Of a DNA stretch of 64,000 nt, positions 46,290-56,709 are shown one piece after another. Position numbers and translations under genes: made by a program. How positions within the stretch are numbered: position 1 is the stretch's first letter; the number at the start of each line of letters is the position of its first letter. Source of the DNA: Dipteris shenzhenensis (lineage: Eukaryota > Polypodiophyta > Polypodiopsida > Gleicheniales); assembly GCA_047967505.1 (NCBI GenBank), contig CM106541.1, one strand, 5' to 3'. The notes beneath the pieces are model-generated. The model made no database searches. It was not told the origin of the DNA and saw nothing but the letters and a program-made list of their open reading frames with translations.

Positions 46290-46463
46290 GGAACTTATCC
46301 AAAGGTGGAAGCGAAGGTGGAGCGTAAGGCTCTGAATAAAAGCACCGTGGTCGAAAATATTTACTTTGAATTTGATGAGAGTTGTCCAAGGGACTATTTG
46401 AGGTTATTCGGAAAGAGATCTGAGGACTTTAATTCAAACAGGCTAGATTTACTTCCTTCTGTG
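46290..46463 (+). CDS. NRPD1/NRPE1-like: RNA polymerase IV/V largest subunit, exon F
   Basis: Acceptor ttctttcatcag ends at 46289 and the preferred donor is tctgtg|gtacgg at 46464, giving 58 codons in phase 0. It reads GTYPKVEAKVERKALNKSTV, VENIYFEFDESCPRDYLRLF and GKRSEDFNSNRLDLLPSV. In the family this region is the clamp strand after the zinc site, leading to a PxDYWxFL and LLPxEV-like motif; PRDYLRLFGKRS and LLPSV fit. The frame remains open past the donor to 46560, so an alternative end is possible. No later exon (for example the LPVPPN motif or the DFDGD catalytic loop) was found in the remaining 17.5 kb. Confidence 0.8.
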
Positions 46464-46964
46464 GTACGGTCTCAAAACCCAAAATTTGTAATGGGTTTCC
46501 TCTTTGTTCTCATCACCTTTCTTAAGGTCAAAGGTTCAAAAGCGATTCATATATTTTCATAAACATATTTCTATGATGATTCAATAAAAGAAGATCTTTC
46601 ATTTTTCTCCAATATGGATTCTTGTAAGTAGAGAAACTTTGGAAAGGAAACATCTTTTGAATTCAACACAAAGATCTTTTGTGTTGAATTCAAATTGATA
46701 AACCTGATGATAAACCAAACAACCTTCTTGCAAGAGTAGAGAATACAAAGTGAAAATACAATGCTTGATAGCTTCCCCCCCTTCCCTGCCCGAGAAAATA
46801 GGGTGTGTTCTTATATTAACTTCAAAAAGGAAATTTTTACATCAAGGTTCTCGTCCCTTAGCAGACAAAATAGAGGAGATAAGCATCCTGGCATCAAACA
46901 TTATCAACCTGATTCATCTTTGAAGTGGAGTTTAGGGTGGAAGACCACACTAACAACAAGTGTG
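46464..46964. other. Start of the next intron; no gene; contains a perfect inverted repeat
   Basis: AT-rich with no coding sequence recognised. A 17-bp-arm inverted repeat lies at 46656-46694. The stretch ends where a minus-strand LINE 3' region begins. Confidence 0.55.
46656..46694. repeat. Perfect inverted repeat, 17-bp arms, 5-nt loop
   Basis: The arms are TTTGAATTCAACACAAA and TTTGTGTTGAATTCAAA around GATCT. There is no mismatch. It lies about 190 bp downstream of exon F, inside the intron. Confidence 0.9.
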
Positions 46965-49740
46965 TCAACCAATGAGCCGGTCTGTTTCTGGGCTCTTCTG
47001 TCTTTGGGCGAGGCAAAATGGATAGTCTGTCTCGCCTAGTGGTGCAGTAGGTACCATAGATGTAGTCATATGAGCTGGGGCGGCAAGAGCCGTCTTTGGA
47101 GCTGAGGCCAGAGTAGATGCTGAAGGCATTGTAGTTCCTGAAGGCAACTCCATGGTGGGGGGAGAAAATTGATCCTTTTGCTGACTTTCCTTGAGCTTCT
47201 TTTGCGTGTTTTGAGCCGCCAAGCGTTTGTGGTGCCCAGGTCTTTTGTAAGTCATGAGGGGTATCTTCCCTTCTGGTGAGATTGGAGAAGAAACTGGTGT
47301 TCCAAACCTAGGGCATAGAGGCCTATAGGGTGGCGGGTATTGAAGACGTGAGAAGGCACATCCTTATGCGAGAAGGGTGAAGGGGCTGACTTCAATTTCC
47401 CTTTAGAGAGGTCTTCTTGGAACAAAGGCTTAATTACCGAATCCGGGACAGGCCGGTTTTGGGGGGAGGAGTTGAGATGAGGGCTTGGCCTAGAGAGAGT
47501 AACCTGCGGACTTGGATTAAGGGGGGGGGGGGGGGAGGTGTTGTCGTTTGTTGCTTGGCTGGTCGGCTCCTGGGGCTGTAGATCCATCAGGGCCTCTGTG
47601 ACCTTCTGCCACATCTCTGCCGTCTGTTTGATGAGCGCCGTGTCCTTTTGCAAGCGTCCTGAACCTTTTGGAATAGAGAGTCAACTTTTTCCATGTTCTC
47701 AATGCGATCAACCACCACGTTAGCAAGGAGAAACCAACGTCAACAATTTTGCCTTTCAAAACACTAGAACACCTTTGAACCCAAATATTCCACAAGACAT
47801 TGCTTCTAAGAGATGTCCAATCAGCAATGACTCTTGAGGGGATATCTCCTAAGAGGATATGGGACGGAAAGGAAGAAATATTCCTCCTCATATGCTCCTA
47901 GACTTGACTCGAGTGGACACAGTTCATGAAGATGTGAGGAATGTCCTTAGGCGTTCTCTGACAACGGATCATTTCTCGTCGCCTCGGCCAATCTGTCTAG
48001 CCCTATTTGTTGTCCATACTGGTTTATGTAGGATGAGCCAAACCAAACAAGATTGCTTTTGTGGGATATTTTTCTGCCAGACTCTATTGAATCTTTTAAG
48101 CCATGTTTGCTAGCTATCTCTCCTGAGCCACTTGCTGTTAAGTTCCTCTATCACCTCCTCTTGTTTGTCACGAAAATTGGTACTAGGAGCAAGGAGATTT
48201 GCCCGGCCCACCTAAATTCCCTCGCTGAAGGTTCAAGCTTGCCTCCCATCCAAGCAAGCATGTCTCTGTCCCACAAATCTCTTTGTTCGTTCCTGAATTA
48301 GATAAATATCAAACTTGTTGAGTTTGTATTCTCTTGCTGCCTCTATTCCTATCCCAAATATCCTACCAAGCTCGCAGTCCTTTTTTATTCAATCTTACAG
48401 CATCCTTGATCTTGTGATCTTCTATCGGGTAGTCGCTATGAATGATGGAGAACCAAATTGAATCTTTACTGCAAAAGGTGCTCGTCTTCCTCGAAAATCC
48501 TTTCCATCCTAAAAATGGCCTGAGACTTTCCTAGGCTCTCCATATATGCACATCCAAAGTTCGGACCCTCTTGCCACACTACTGAAAACTACCACCCCTT
48601 CCGGCAGAATTCTCCGGTGTTTACACCTAATTGGTTTGACCTTGGCAAGACAGAAGGTATCTAAACTTTGGAGCACAGCCCCAACTAACTGAGGATCATT
48701 TTGAAGGGTGAGGTTTGTATCAGCTGCAAACTGTTGGCTAATAATTTGTTTCCCCCCTTCAACAACAACGCCTTGGATATTTCCTCTGTTCACTCCGTCT
48801 TGGATGAGCCACCCCAAAGCATCCGCTGCAATGGCAAACAGTAGAGGAGAGAGCGAGCAGCCCTGCCTGATAGACCTCCTAAGCTGAAAGGTTTGGGAGG
48901 AGATGCCATTGATCTCCACTTTAGCCCTTGCCTGCCTTAAACGCACATCAACAAAGAACCGAAAACAAGGTCCCACCCCCATTATTTCAACAATGTCCAG
49001 AATAAAACCCCATTCCATCCTGTCATATGCTTTGTCGAAGTCCACCGCGAGAAAGCAAATATCTTTTCCTTGTGCGTCTGCGTATTCCAAACCTTCAAGG
49101 ATTGCAAGAATGTGCCTTCCTCGGATGAAACCTTTCTGTTTTTGTCGAATCCAGCGCTGCGTTTTCGGTTTTAATATGAGTGCCAAGGCCTCGGCGAAAA
49201 TCTTATAGCAAGTGTTCAGCATAGTCAAAGGCCTCCAGCTACCCCCTTTGGGTATGAGCTTGATCGTGCCCATATTAATTCGAGGGTCGAGATGGCCTTT
49301 TTGAAGGGATTCTTGCCAAAGTAGAACTAGGAAGGGCCCCATTGCTTCCCAAAAGACTTGATAGAATTCTATGGGTAGCTCGTCTTCCCACGGGGTTTTT
49401 CTTTGTCCAATTTCTTCACAGCTCTCTCGCATTCTTCCAATGTTAGATCCCTGTCCAGGTAAAGGGAATCAAAGTTTGGCATTGTCTTGGGCCTTGCTCT
49501 GTCACATAGGTCTTTAGCCACCAATTTCTCGGTTGTTAAACACCTCTGGTTCTCCCAAAATACCTTCAAAATGGTCTGACACTACCTTCAGCAGTTTATT
49601 CTCTTCTCTTACTCTCTTAAGACCCTCCTCTATGCTCTCCTGGGTGTGTTTCTTTCTGAGAACTTTAAACATGTTCTCATGTGCCTTGTCTCCCTTTCGT
49701 GCCCACCACTCTCTGGTATACAACCTCTTTCTCTCAAGGT
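46965..49740 (-). mobile_element. L1-like LINE ORF2 fragment (RT to 3' end)
   Basis: From 49740 downward: REWWARKGDKAHENMFKVLR, then TPWEDELPIEFYQVFWEAMG (RT motif 0), MGTIKLIPKGGSWRPLTMLN, KQKGFIRGRHILAILEGLEY, AVDFDKAYDRMEWGFILDIV and SIRQGCSLSPLLFAIAADAL. The active-site box is QFAADTNL, with the first Asp of FADD changed to Ala. The C-terminal RT-associated segment appears as FPSHILLGDIPSRVIADWTS and RSNVLWNIWVQRCSSVLKGK (47870-47750). A Pro/Ser/Gln-rich tail follows to about 46965. The endonuclease is missing and the 5' end abuts another LINE. It is inactive. Confidence 0.85.
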
Positions 49741-51089
49741 ATGGTTTGTTAATGCTTATCTACAAAGATGATGATGTATTATGCTTGCTAATGCTTATCT
49801 ATGCAGACAATGTGGTATTCTTCACAAAGAGCAAGGAGAATTTGCAAGCACATGTGGATGCACTGAGATAATTTTGCAAACACTTAATAATACAGCTCAA
49901 CATAGATAAGACAAAGGTAATGGTGATCGGAACACGTAATAGACAAGTTAGATGTTTCCTTTAAAGGGGAGCTACTGGAAACAATCAACACATATAAATA
50001 TCTAGGATTGGATTTCACCGACAACTATAATTGGAATGCATGCGTGGAAAGGAGGATTCTGGGGGGTTGAAAGCCTTATATAGCTTCCAAAATAAATGCA
50101 GGAAGACTCATTTGCGGAATTGGGAGATGAGAGAGTTAGTGTACACCATGCTTGTATAGACAATAATACTCTACAGATGCCCAACATGGGCACGAGGGCT
50201 ATCTAGGATGTATTGGGAAAGGATAGAAACTATCTACAAACATTTCCTGATAGGGGAGCTAGGGGTAAAGGCACAGACACCTTACCCCATCCTACTGGCT
50301 GAAACATGAATGATACCTCTAGAAGGGGAAGCAATATGTCAATTCATGGCTTACCTTAACAAGTTGAGAAGATGGACACCAGTCGGATATCACACAAGGC
50401 GATGGAAGCTATGCAAATCAAAGGGTGGTACAACGAGGGAATGAAGTGGATGGAATCATGGGGTATAACAGCTGCTATTATACCAGAAGATGCATGTGAA
50501 ATCAGAGGATTAGGGACACAAAAAATGATATAGAAGCTATGGCAAGACTCGGGGACAATAATGCACTTCTACATACAGGAAATCAACTCAATAGACAGCT
50601 ATGGAGTGCAGAAATACCTCGGGGAAGACCTATCAATATTTAAAATCGATTTAAATTGCAAAATCAGAACTGGTTCTCATGATCTCTAGGTGAAGAGGGG
50701 TAGGTGGGCAAGACCCAAGATCCCTAGAGAGGAAAGGACCTGTAAAATATGCCCTATAGGAGAGGTAGAAAATTAGCAGCATGTACTCCTAATTTGTAGA
50801 GCCTACACTCACATTAGAGAAAGATACGAGGACAACATAGAGAATTTGAAAATCTGTTGGTGCAGCCAGCCAAAAAGCTAGGAAGCTACTTGAAAGAGGT
50901 TTTGGAACATCGAAATAAGGTACTGAGTCTAGCACACAAGGTAGCCCAACTAGTGCTCACCACAAAGTTTGTAATAAATTTTCTTTCACTGATTGTAGGG
51001 GATCACTATGAGTTGATAGTGACCGCCAATCCCCATAGATCTTGAAGGGTCTCACAGTGGACTTTAATACAATTGTAACGTATCATATC

Positions 51090-51092
<3 letters not shown>
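49741..51092 (+). mobile_element. LINE-D 3' fragment (end of RT to 3' terminus)
   Basis: The + strand begins in RT at LLIYADNVVFFTKSKENLQA (YADN in place of YADD), then LNIDKTKVMVIGTRNRQ, NTYKYLGLDFTDNYNWNACV, RAREDPRIP-like GRWARPKIPREERTCKICPI and HVLLICRAYTHIRERYED (C-terminal Cys/His motif). It ends with a frame to about 51045, and atcatatcatatcat at 51078-51094 before a (CT)n tract. Many stops and frameshifts. It is 5'-truncated as usual for LINEs. No target duplication was identified. Confidence 0.75.

Positions 51093-51095
<3 letters not shown>

Positions 51096-51144
<49 letters not shown>
51096..51144. repeat. (CT)n microsatellite
   Basis: About 24 uninterrupted CT units lie between the LINE-D 3' end and LINE-A copy 4. 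Confidence 0.95.
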
Positions 51145-51147
<3 letters not shown>

Positions 51148-52835
51148 ACTCAGGTTTGGTATAATTACGCACGCATACTAATTGACATCCCTGATCAGCC
51201 AGTCCTTGATCTCTCACATTTGGCACGCCCCACTTCCTGTACTCTCTTCACTAAGAGGGGAGTGAAGGATGTTGTAATGAAACTTCATAATGGCCAAGCG
51301 AAGGATCATGAGGGACTATGCATTGAGTTCATTGCATATGGAATGAACCTCCTAGCCCCGATCTTAGGAAAGCTTTTTAATGAAGTAGTCTGTTTGGGGT
51401 TTCCAACGCACTACAGTCCTTATGTGAGTCCCATGACTTGAAGGTCAACCTGGCTAAAACCAAGGTTATGATCTTTAACACACTCTAGCCATCATGGGTC
51501 AAGAGCAGTTCACATTTGATGGGTCACCTGTTGAGATAGTTTCATTATACACGTATCTTGGGAGTGTCTTCTCCAGACCCATCTTAACTATGAGACCTGC
51601 GATGCATGCCCGTTTGAGCAGAGGATACGCTTCATTAGCCAGACTAGAGAGGCAGTGCTTCCACTCACACTTTTAGGATCCACGGACCAAGGGGTTGCTT
51701 TTTGATTCCTTGGTCTGCCCAGCGGGGATGTATGGCAGTCTCTGTTGGGGGCCAGACTTGTCGGATATAGAGTGGGCTCGTGTGGAGCGGCTACAGATTC
51801 TCATGCTATCACGGATGATCCGCGGTAAGCCATCCGTTCCTCACCAAATCATCCAGGCTGAGTTTGGGTCATCCCCATTACAGCTAGATGCTGCATTTCA
51901 GGTCATCACGTATCTGTACCGAGTCAGGGAATATGGGGATTACACTTCTGGACGCAGCTGGCTACCATGGTTAGCATTGTCCTCTTCTATCACTCTCTTA
52001 GCAGGAGGGTACCAGAGGTGCTGGTATGCACGCACAAAGAGATGGTTTGAGCGACTAGGGCTCCGCATGGATAGACTCCCTCCCTTCTAGTACAGTATGG
52101 ATGCTCTGTTCTCTCCCCTCCGGCCACATGAGGTCAACCAAGTCATTCACGAGGATCTCTTACAGCTACACACATTCCGGACTTCGATGGGACCGAGCGA
52201 GCTTCCAGTGAAGCTCAGCTTCTACTGGGATCACTGCTTGCATATTACAAAGGGGTTCATTGACCCACCAGAATACACGCAGATCCACTTACCCCACTCA
52301 CAGAGGATCTCTATTAGCAGTTTTGGGTCTCTTCACATAGACTTCATATCGAAAGTGGCAGAGGAGAGGGCCTATCCAGGGAGAGGCACATATGCACATT
52401 GCGTGACATACAGCAAGCTGAGACAGAGGAGCATTTCATCTTTAGGTGTCCTGCTTACTATGAGATTCGAGGACGCTTTTACTGCCTCTTCAGAGATAGC
52501 ACTGGGGTTTTGTTTTGTTTCCTCTCCTATCCAGACCAAAGATGCCTTGCGGCTTTCATTCATGAGGCAGTCGGGCACTGCGAGAGGCTACTTCGATCAT
52601 GGAGACAGGAGTAAACCTCTCCCTCGAGACAGATCTCTCTCAGAGCTCCATCACGGAGTTCTTCTTGCCAGATCACAGGGACCCCCATAGGGTGAGACCT
52701 CGACTCGACAACTCAAACAGAGGGTTGACTCGCAGATTACACTTGGGGATATCCCCTCCCTGTTCAGAGTCGAAGCCCGGCCGACAGGGGTTACTGTAGC
52801 CCTTGTTAGACGCAGAGTTATCATCAATAAGGAAG
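51145..52835 (+). mobile_element. LINE-A copy 4, RT core deleted
   Basis: It begins in the ORF2 linker (YARILIDIPDQPVLDLSHLA, then TSCTLFTKRGVKDVVMKLHN) and reads to VCLGFP at about 51400. It then jumps to LCESHDLKVNLAKTKVMIFN, skipping RT motifs 2-5 including YADD. The C-terminal part follows as GYASLARLERQCF, LQLDAAFQVITYLYRVREYG, LPHSQRISI, EEHFIFRCPAYYEIRGRFYC and SQSSITEFFLPDHRDPH, fading near 52835. It lacks the 33-bp duplication of copy 3. The deletion junction lies at cgcactacag (51408-51417), which also occurs in intact copy 3 at the right breakpoint. Confidence 0.88.
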
Positions 52836-54490
52836 TTCCTATTGAATGGACTAGATGGTACAGCAAACCCTATAGCCAAGATGGCTAGGGGGACTTTGAT
52901 TCTTCCCGTGTCGCAAGGGGGTCTTGATATCATTCATTCAGACTTACAGTGCAGGGCTTTGCTTTTGTAAGATTGTGGTGAAGGGACTTATGGGTAGTCG
53001 AGAGCCATGGATTTTTTTAAAAAATTTGTTGCATATAGTCTCACTTCCTCTTTAGGTGGAGAATGCATGGGTAGGACTTGGTGGATCTTTACTTCAGCCC
53101 ATCTCAAGTCTCCCTCCCTCCCCCTTATGGCTACTATTTTGAAAGTTTGGTCCAGCTTCAGGAGTACTCTTCTGTGAATTCTCCCTTCTTCTCTAGAACA
53201 GATTGATAGACAGCATGTCATGTGGAATGAGCATGGCAGACCACTTGGCACTTCTCCCTATATGCAGTGCTCTAGATGGAAGAGAGGCCTTGCTTTTTCT
53301 GTGGGATCCTTAGAAAACTTCTAGAGGATTGTAAGTTACAATTTGTAAGTTACCTCAAAGGAATTGTAGGGAGAATCTGACAGATTGAGGTAGCCATATC
53401 TGTGAATTGGGTTGATACACATGATAGGCCTATCTCTTGCTCTACTTGAATGGGGGCTTTCAAGGGGATAGGTATCCCACTTCAGGTCATAGCATTATGA
53501 CGATCAAATGAGGATGCGTTGGTCTTCGATGTTCGTGGAATCTTTCCACCCCTCACAAACCTTAGTCGTATGAAATAACAAATGCTACATAAAATGTGAT
53601 GGTAAGAAATCACCTTGGAATATCATAATGCCAACAAGAAGAGCCTCCCCTTCTTTTGTTATATGGTTAGTAATGCCAACAGATTTCAGCTTAGTTGTAG
53701 AGGTTGGAGGCCCTCCAGAGCTCATCATTGGGAGAGTTTTCAGATTTATGCTGACTTGCAGAAGTTTTAAGAGGTTGTGGAATTACCTCAAGAACAGAAA
53801 ATTCACTCGTTTCTTTTTGCTTTCTATTCACAGAGGGATTGCAATGAATCTGTGGAGGTCCAGGTTTGGGGCTGAACCTACTTGTCCTCGATGACTTTTT
53901 GCTGTAAAGTCTATATAGCATTGCCTATGGGATTGTAGACACGCGAGGATCATCTAGACGGGGATTACCTTTTGAGCATCTTTATCCCCTTCCCCTTCTT
54001 TATGACCTAGGGCTCAGTGGCTTGGCTCTCTCTATCGGGACCTCAGGTTTTTTGTGAGTGACACGACTCTTCTGGGAGCTCTTGATTCGTCGACACTTGA
54101 TGGAGTTTGTTCTCTGGATGATGTTTCCCTTTTCCTCTTCTGGCCCATGCATGCCTTTGTCACTTGTTATGGGGAGATATTGCCAAGTATTTTAGTGTGG
54201 CATATTGGAGACAGATGCACAGAGGCCTTAGATGGATCTTAGGTCCACCCTTCTCACATTATGGTCAGTATTTTGTCAGATACAGTACATGGGCTCATGG
54301 ACATTTAGGTGAGCATGCAGGGGTCCTTCTGGGCAGCTTCCACCAGGAGGGCTATTTTACTTTGGGAATGGAGTGGCTCCCCCTTTTTCTCGAAGACAAC
54401 AGCAGGGTTCAGATGGCACTTTCAGCCTCAGTCTTGGATTTTTTCTAGTTTGCTCTGAGAATCTTTATTTTCTCTCCGTTAGGGTATTAT
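52836..54490 (+). mobile_element. LINE-B-like 3' fragment 1
   Basis: This is the + strand C-terminal part of an L1-like ORF2, badly decayed: EWTRWYSKPYSQDG, WWIFTSAHLKSPSLPLMATI and LKVWSSFRSTLL (53080-53180). The end segment is similar to the LINE-B C-terminus, with GSVAWLSLSGPQ and ILVWHIGDRCTEALDGS (54195-54240). SPFFLEDNSRVQMALSAS ends it near 54440. It shares this tail with the LINE-B element at 19200-19550. Confidence 0.7.
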
Positions 54491-54536
54491 ATTCTCATGA
54501 TAAATTTCTGCCTTGAGCTTGCTCTTGCGGACTTCA

Positions 54537-54805
54537 TTCATACTTTTTTTTTCCATGGAAACAAGAATGGAAGCCCACGAAGCCACCATTTGGTCACTAT
54601 TCTAGAGCAGCAAAAGAGAGCTAGTAAGGTTCTCAACATCTCAGTCCGAGGATCCTCACACGTCCACTACCGCTTTTAGCGATCCGACGAGCATCGTGGC
54701 CTTGATCATGGGAGTCCTAAAGCATGGCATTGAGGGAGCATAGCGTATAAGATGGGACCTCACTCGGAATAGCTCCTTATCATTCAATTCAGGGACACTC
54801 GGGTT
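54537..54805 (+). mobile_element. LINE-A ORF1 fragment
   Basis: At 54600-54760 the + strand reads LEQQKRASKVLNISVRG, then VALIMGVLKHGIEGA. This resembles MEQQ-RASKALNIRVHG and GVLDHGIEGAWCVGRDP of LINE-A ORF1. It is wedged between two LINE-B-like 3' ends. Confidence 0.65.
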
Positions 54806-55540
54806 TGGCTTTCTATTCATGGAGGGATTGCAGTGACCTAGTGGAGGTCAAGGTTTGGGGCAGATTCCACATGTTCTCGTTGCCTCTTTGCTACTGATGA
54901 GTCTATTCAGCATTGCATGAGGGACTGCAGATGGGCGAGGATCATTTGGAAGGGGATCGCACCTTTATGTGTTCTCCTTTCTTCATGCTTGGTATAATGG
55001 CTCTCTCTTTTGAGGCCTCAAGTGTTCTATGAGAGACATGACTCTTCTTGGGCTCTTTTGATTCAATGGCATTTGGTTGAGTCATGTTCTCACAGATGAG
55101 GTTCATGGCTCTCTATATAGACCTGTGCATGCATTTGTGGATACTTTGTGGGAGATTCTGGCGAGCATATCAGCGTATCATATTTGTGTACAGAGGCTTT
55201 GGGAGGTTCCCAGGGCTACCCCATGCACACATATTGGCTAGTATCTGGATGGACATGGTACATACTTTGCTAGCCATTTGGGGGACTATGTAGGGGTCTC
55301 CACGTGGAACCTCTACCAGGAGGAATGTCTTAGGGAGTGGAGAGGCTTCTCATTCTTCTTGGCAGGACCCACAGGGTTGAGGTGGCACTATCAGCCTCAA
55401 CCTTGGTTTATTTCTCGCTTTGTTACAGGAGCTGGATTTTTCCATTTGGTTTTATTTCTCATGCCTCACATGTTGTACTTCTCCATTGAGCTTTGCTCTC
55501 GGAGGTTATTTCATACTTAATAGAGGTCTCTTTCTTGCAA
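54806..55540 (+). mobile_element. LINE-B-like 3' fragment 2
   Basis: This is a second diverged copy of the ORF2 C-terminal region. ttctattcatggagggattgcagtg aligns with ttctattcacagagggattgcaatg at 53823. IWMDMVHTLLAIWGTM and the WHYQPQPWFISRF tail align with the LINE-B element at 19300. It ends near 55540. The two copies are direct repeats about 980 bp apart. Confidence 0.7.
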
Positions 55541-55599
55541 TTAGAAAAAGAGGTCATGTGTCTCATAGAAGGTATGGAGTGCATCCAAGTTGATGAGGA

Positions 55600-56330
55600 G
55601 AGGAAGACCACATCATCTACATAGAGGAAAATCTAGATCAAATAGTCGGTGAGTGAGAGTCTGTCCTCTGTGACCCAATAAAGGTCTCAAGAATGTCAAT
55701 GTAGAGACCAAACAAGGTGGATGATAGCGGAGAACTCTGTTTGACCTCGATAGTACTCTTGATCTCCTTTGTCCACCTTGTAGCCATCGGAAGCCTATTT
55801 TGGTATTTTTGGATTTGAAATTTCTTGCTTGAGGCCCTCTCATAGATTGCCATCACTACACAAATTATCTACAGGCCGTACCTCAGATCTTGCAAGCATG
55901 TGATGAGACGAGCTCTCGGGCTTGTGTCAAAAGCCTTGTGAAAATCCACAAAGCAACAATAAACCCTCTATCTCCGGGCCCATGCCTCCTTAATGACACC
56001 TCTGAGTGTAAGGATGTGATCCAGAGTTGGGTAATCAGGTTAGAGCCTACTTGTCCATCGGCTTTGTAAATTGACTAACCTATGTGTTGAGCACTGATGC
56101 ATAGATCGTGAACATAAGATGCCCAAACATAAGTCTTCTAGTCTCATGAGATCTCCTACTTTGTGAATAGGAGTGATGGTGTTAAGAGTCTAGGTGTGAG
56201 GGAAACCGGTGCAAACTTTTTTGAAAAACTTCTCCAAGATTGGGACCATAGTACTTATTTCATATGCAATGTATTCAGTACGTAGTTCCTCATCATCTTT
56301 TGCTTTGCCGTTATGGAGCCAATGCTATGA
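55600..56330 (-). mobile_element. LINE-A RT fragment, minus strand
   Basis: Read from 56330 downward: ECIAYEISTMVPILEKFFKK, TLNTITPIHKVGDLM, PDYPTLDHILTLRGVIKEA, VYCCFVDFHKAFDTSPRARL, KEIKSTIEVKQSSPLSSTLF and GLYIDILE. It corresponds to LINE-A copy 3 at 33190-33790 with several frameshifts. It is the RT region that copies 2 and 4 lack. Confidence 0.85.
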
Positions 56331-56579
56331 GTATGCAAGAGGTGGGGCAGGATAACAAGGAGAGTTTAGCTGAGAAGGGGGTGCATAAGAGTACCAGAGT
56401 ATAGTGTCTGTGAGAAGGGGAGACTCGTCATTTGAAAACCTTCCGCCAGAAGTGCTTGGAGTTGTTACTTAAACAAGATATTTATGAACGCCTCGTTCTC
56501 GAGAGCAAAACCCTACTTGTTCTTGCGGACTAGGCGGCGATATACGAGTATCACCTTTGTCTCACTCGGAAGGTGATGC
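56331..56579. other. Unassigned sequence left of LINE-B insertion
   Basis: The + strand frame changes and stops are frequent. It is the left flank of the LINE-B insertion; the same unit continues at 63565. No protein was recognised. Confidence 0.4.
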
Positions 56580-56709
56580 TCGATCTCTAACCTTTTTTTT
56601 TCCGCAAAAAGTAGTGCTAGTTATATTGCTTGAAAACGAGAGTACAAGAGGGCCTAAAGGCCAGCGGGTTGTAATTACAAAACGGATACAGCCCGTGGTA
56701 ACAAAATAA

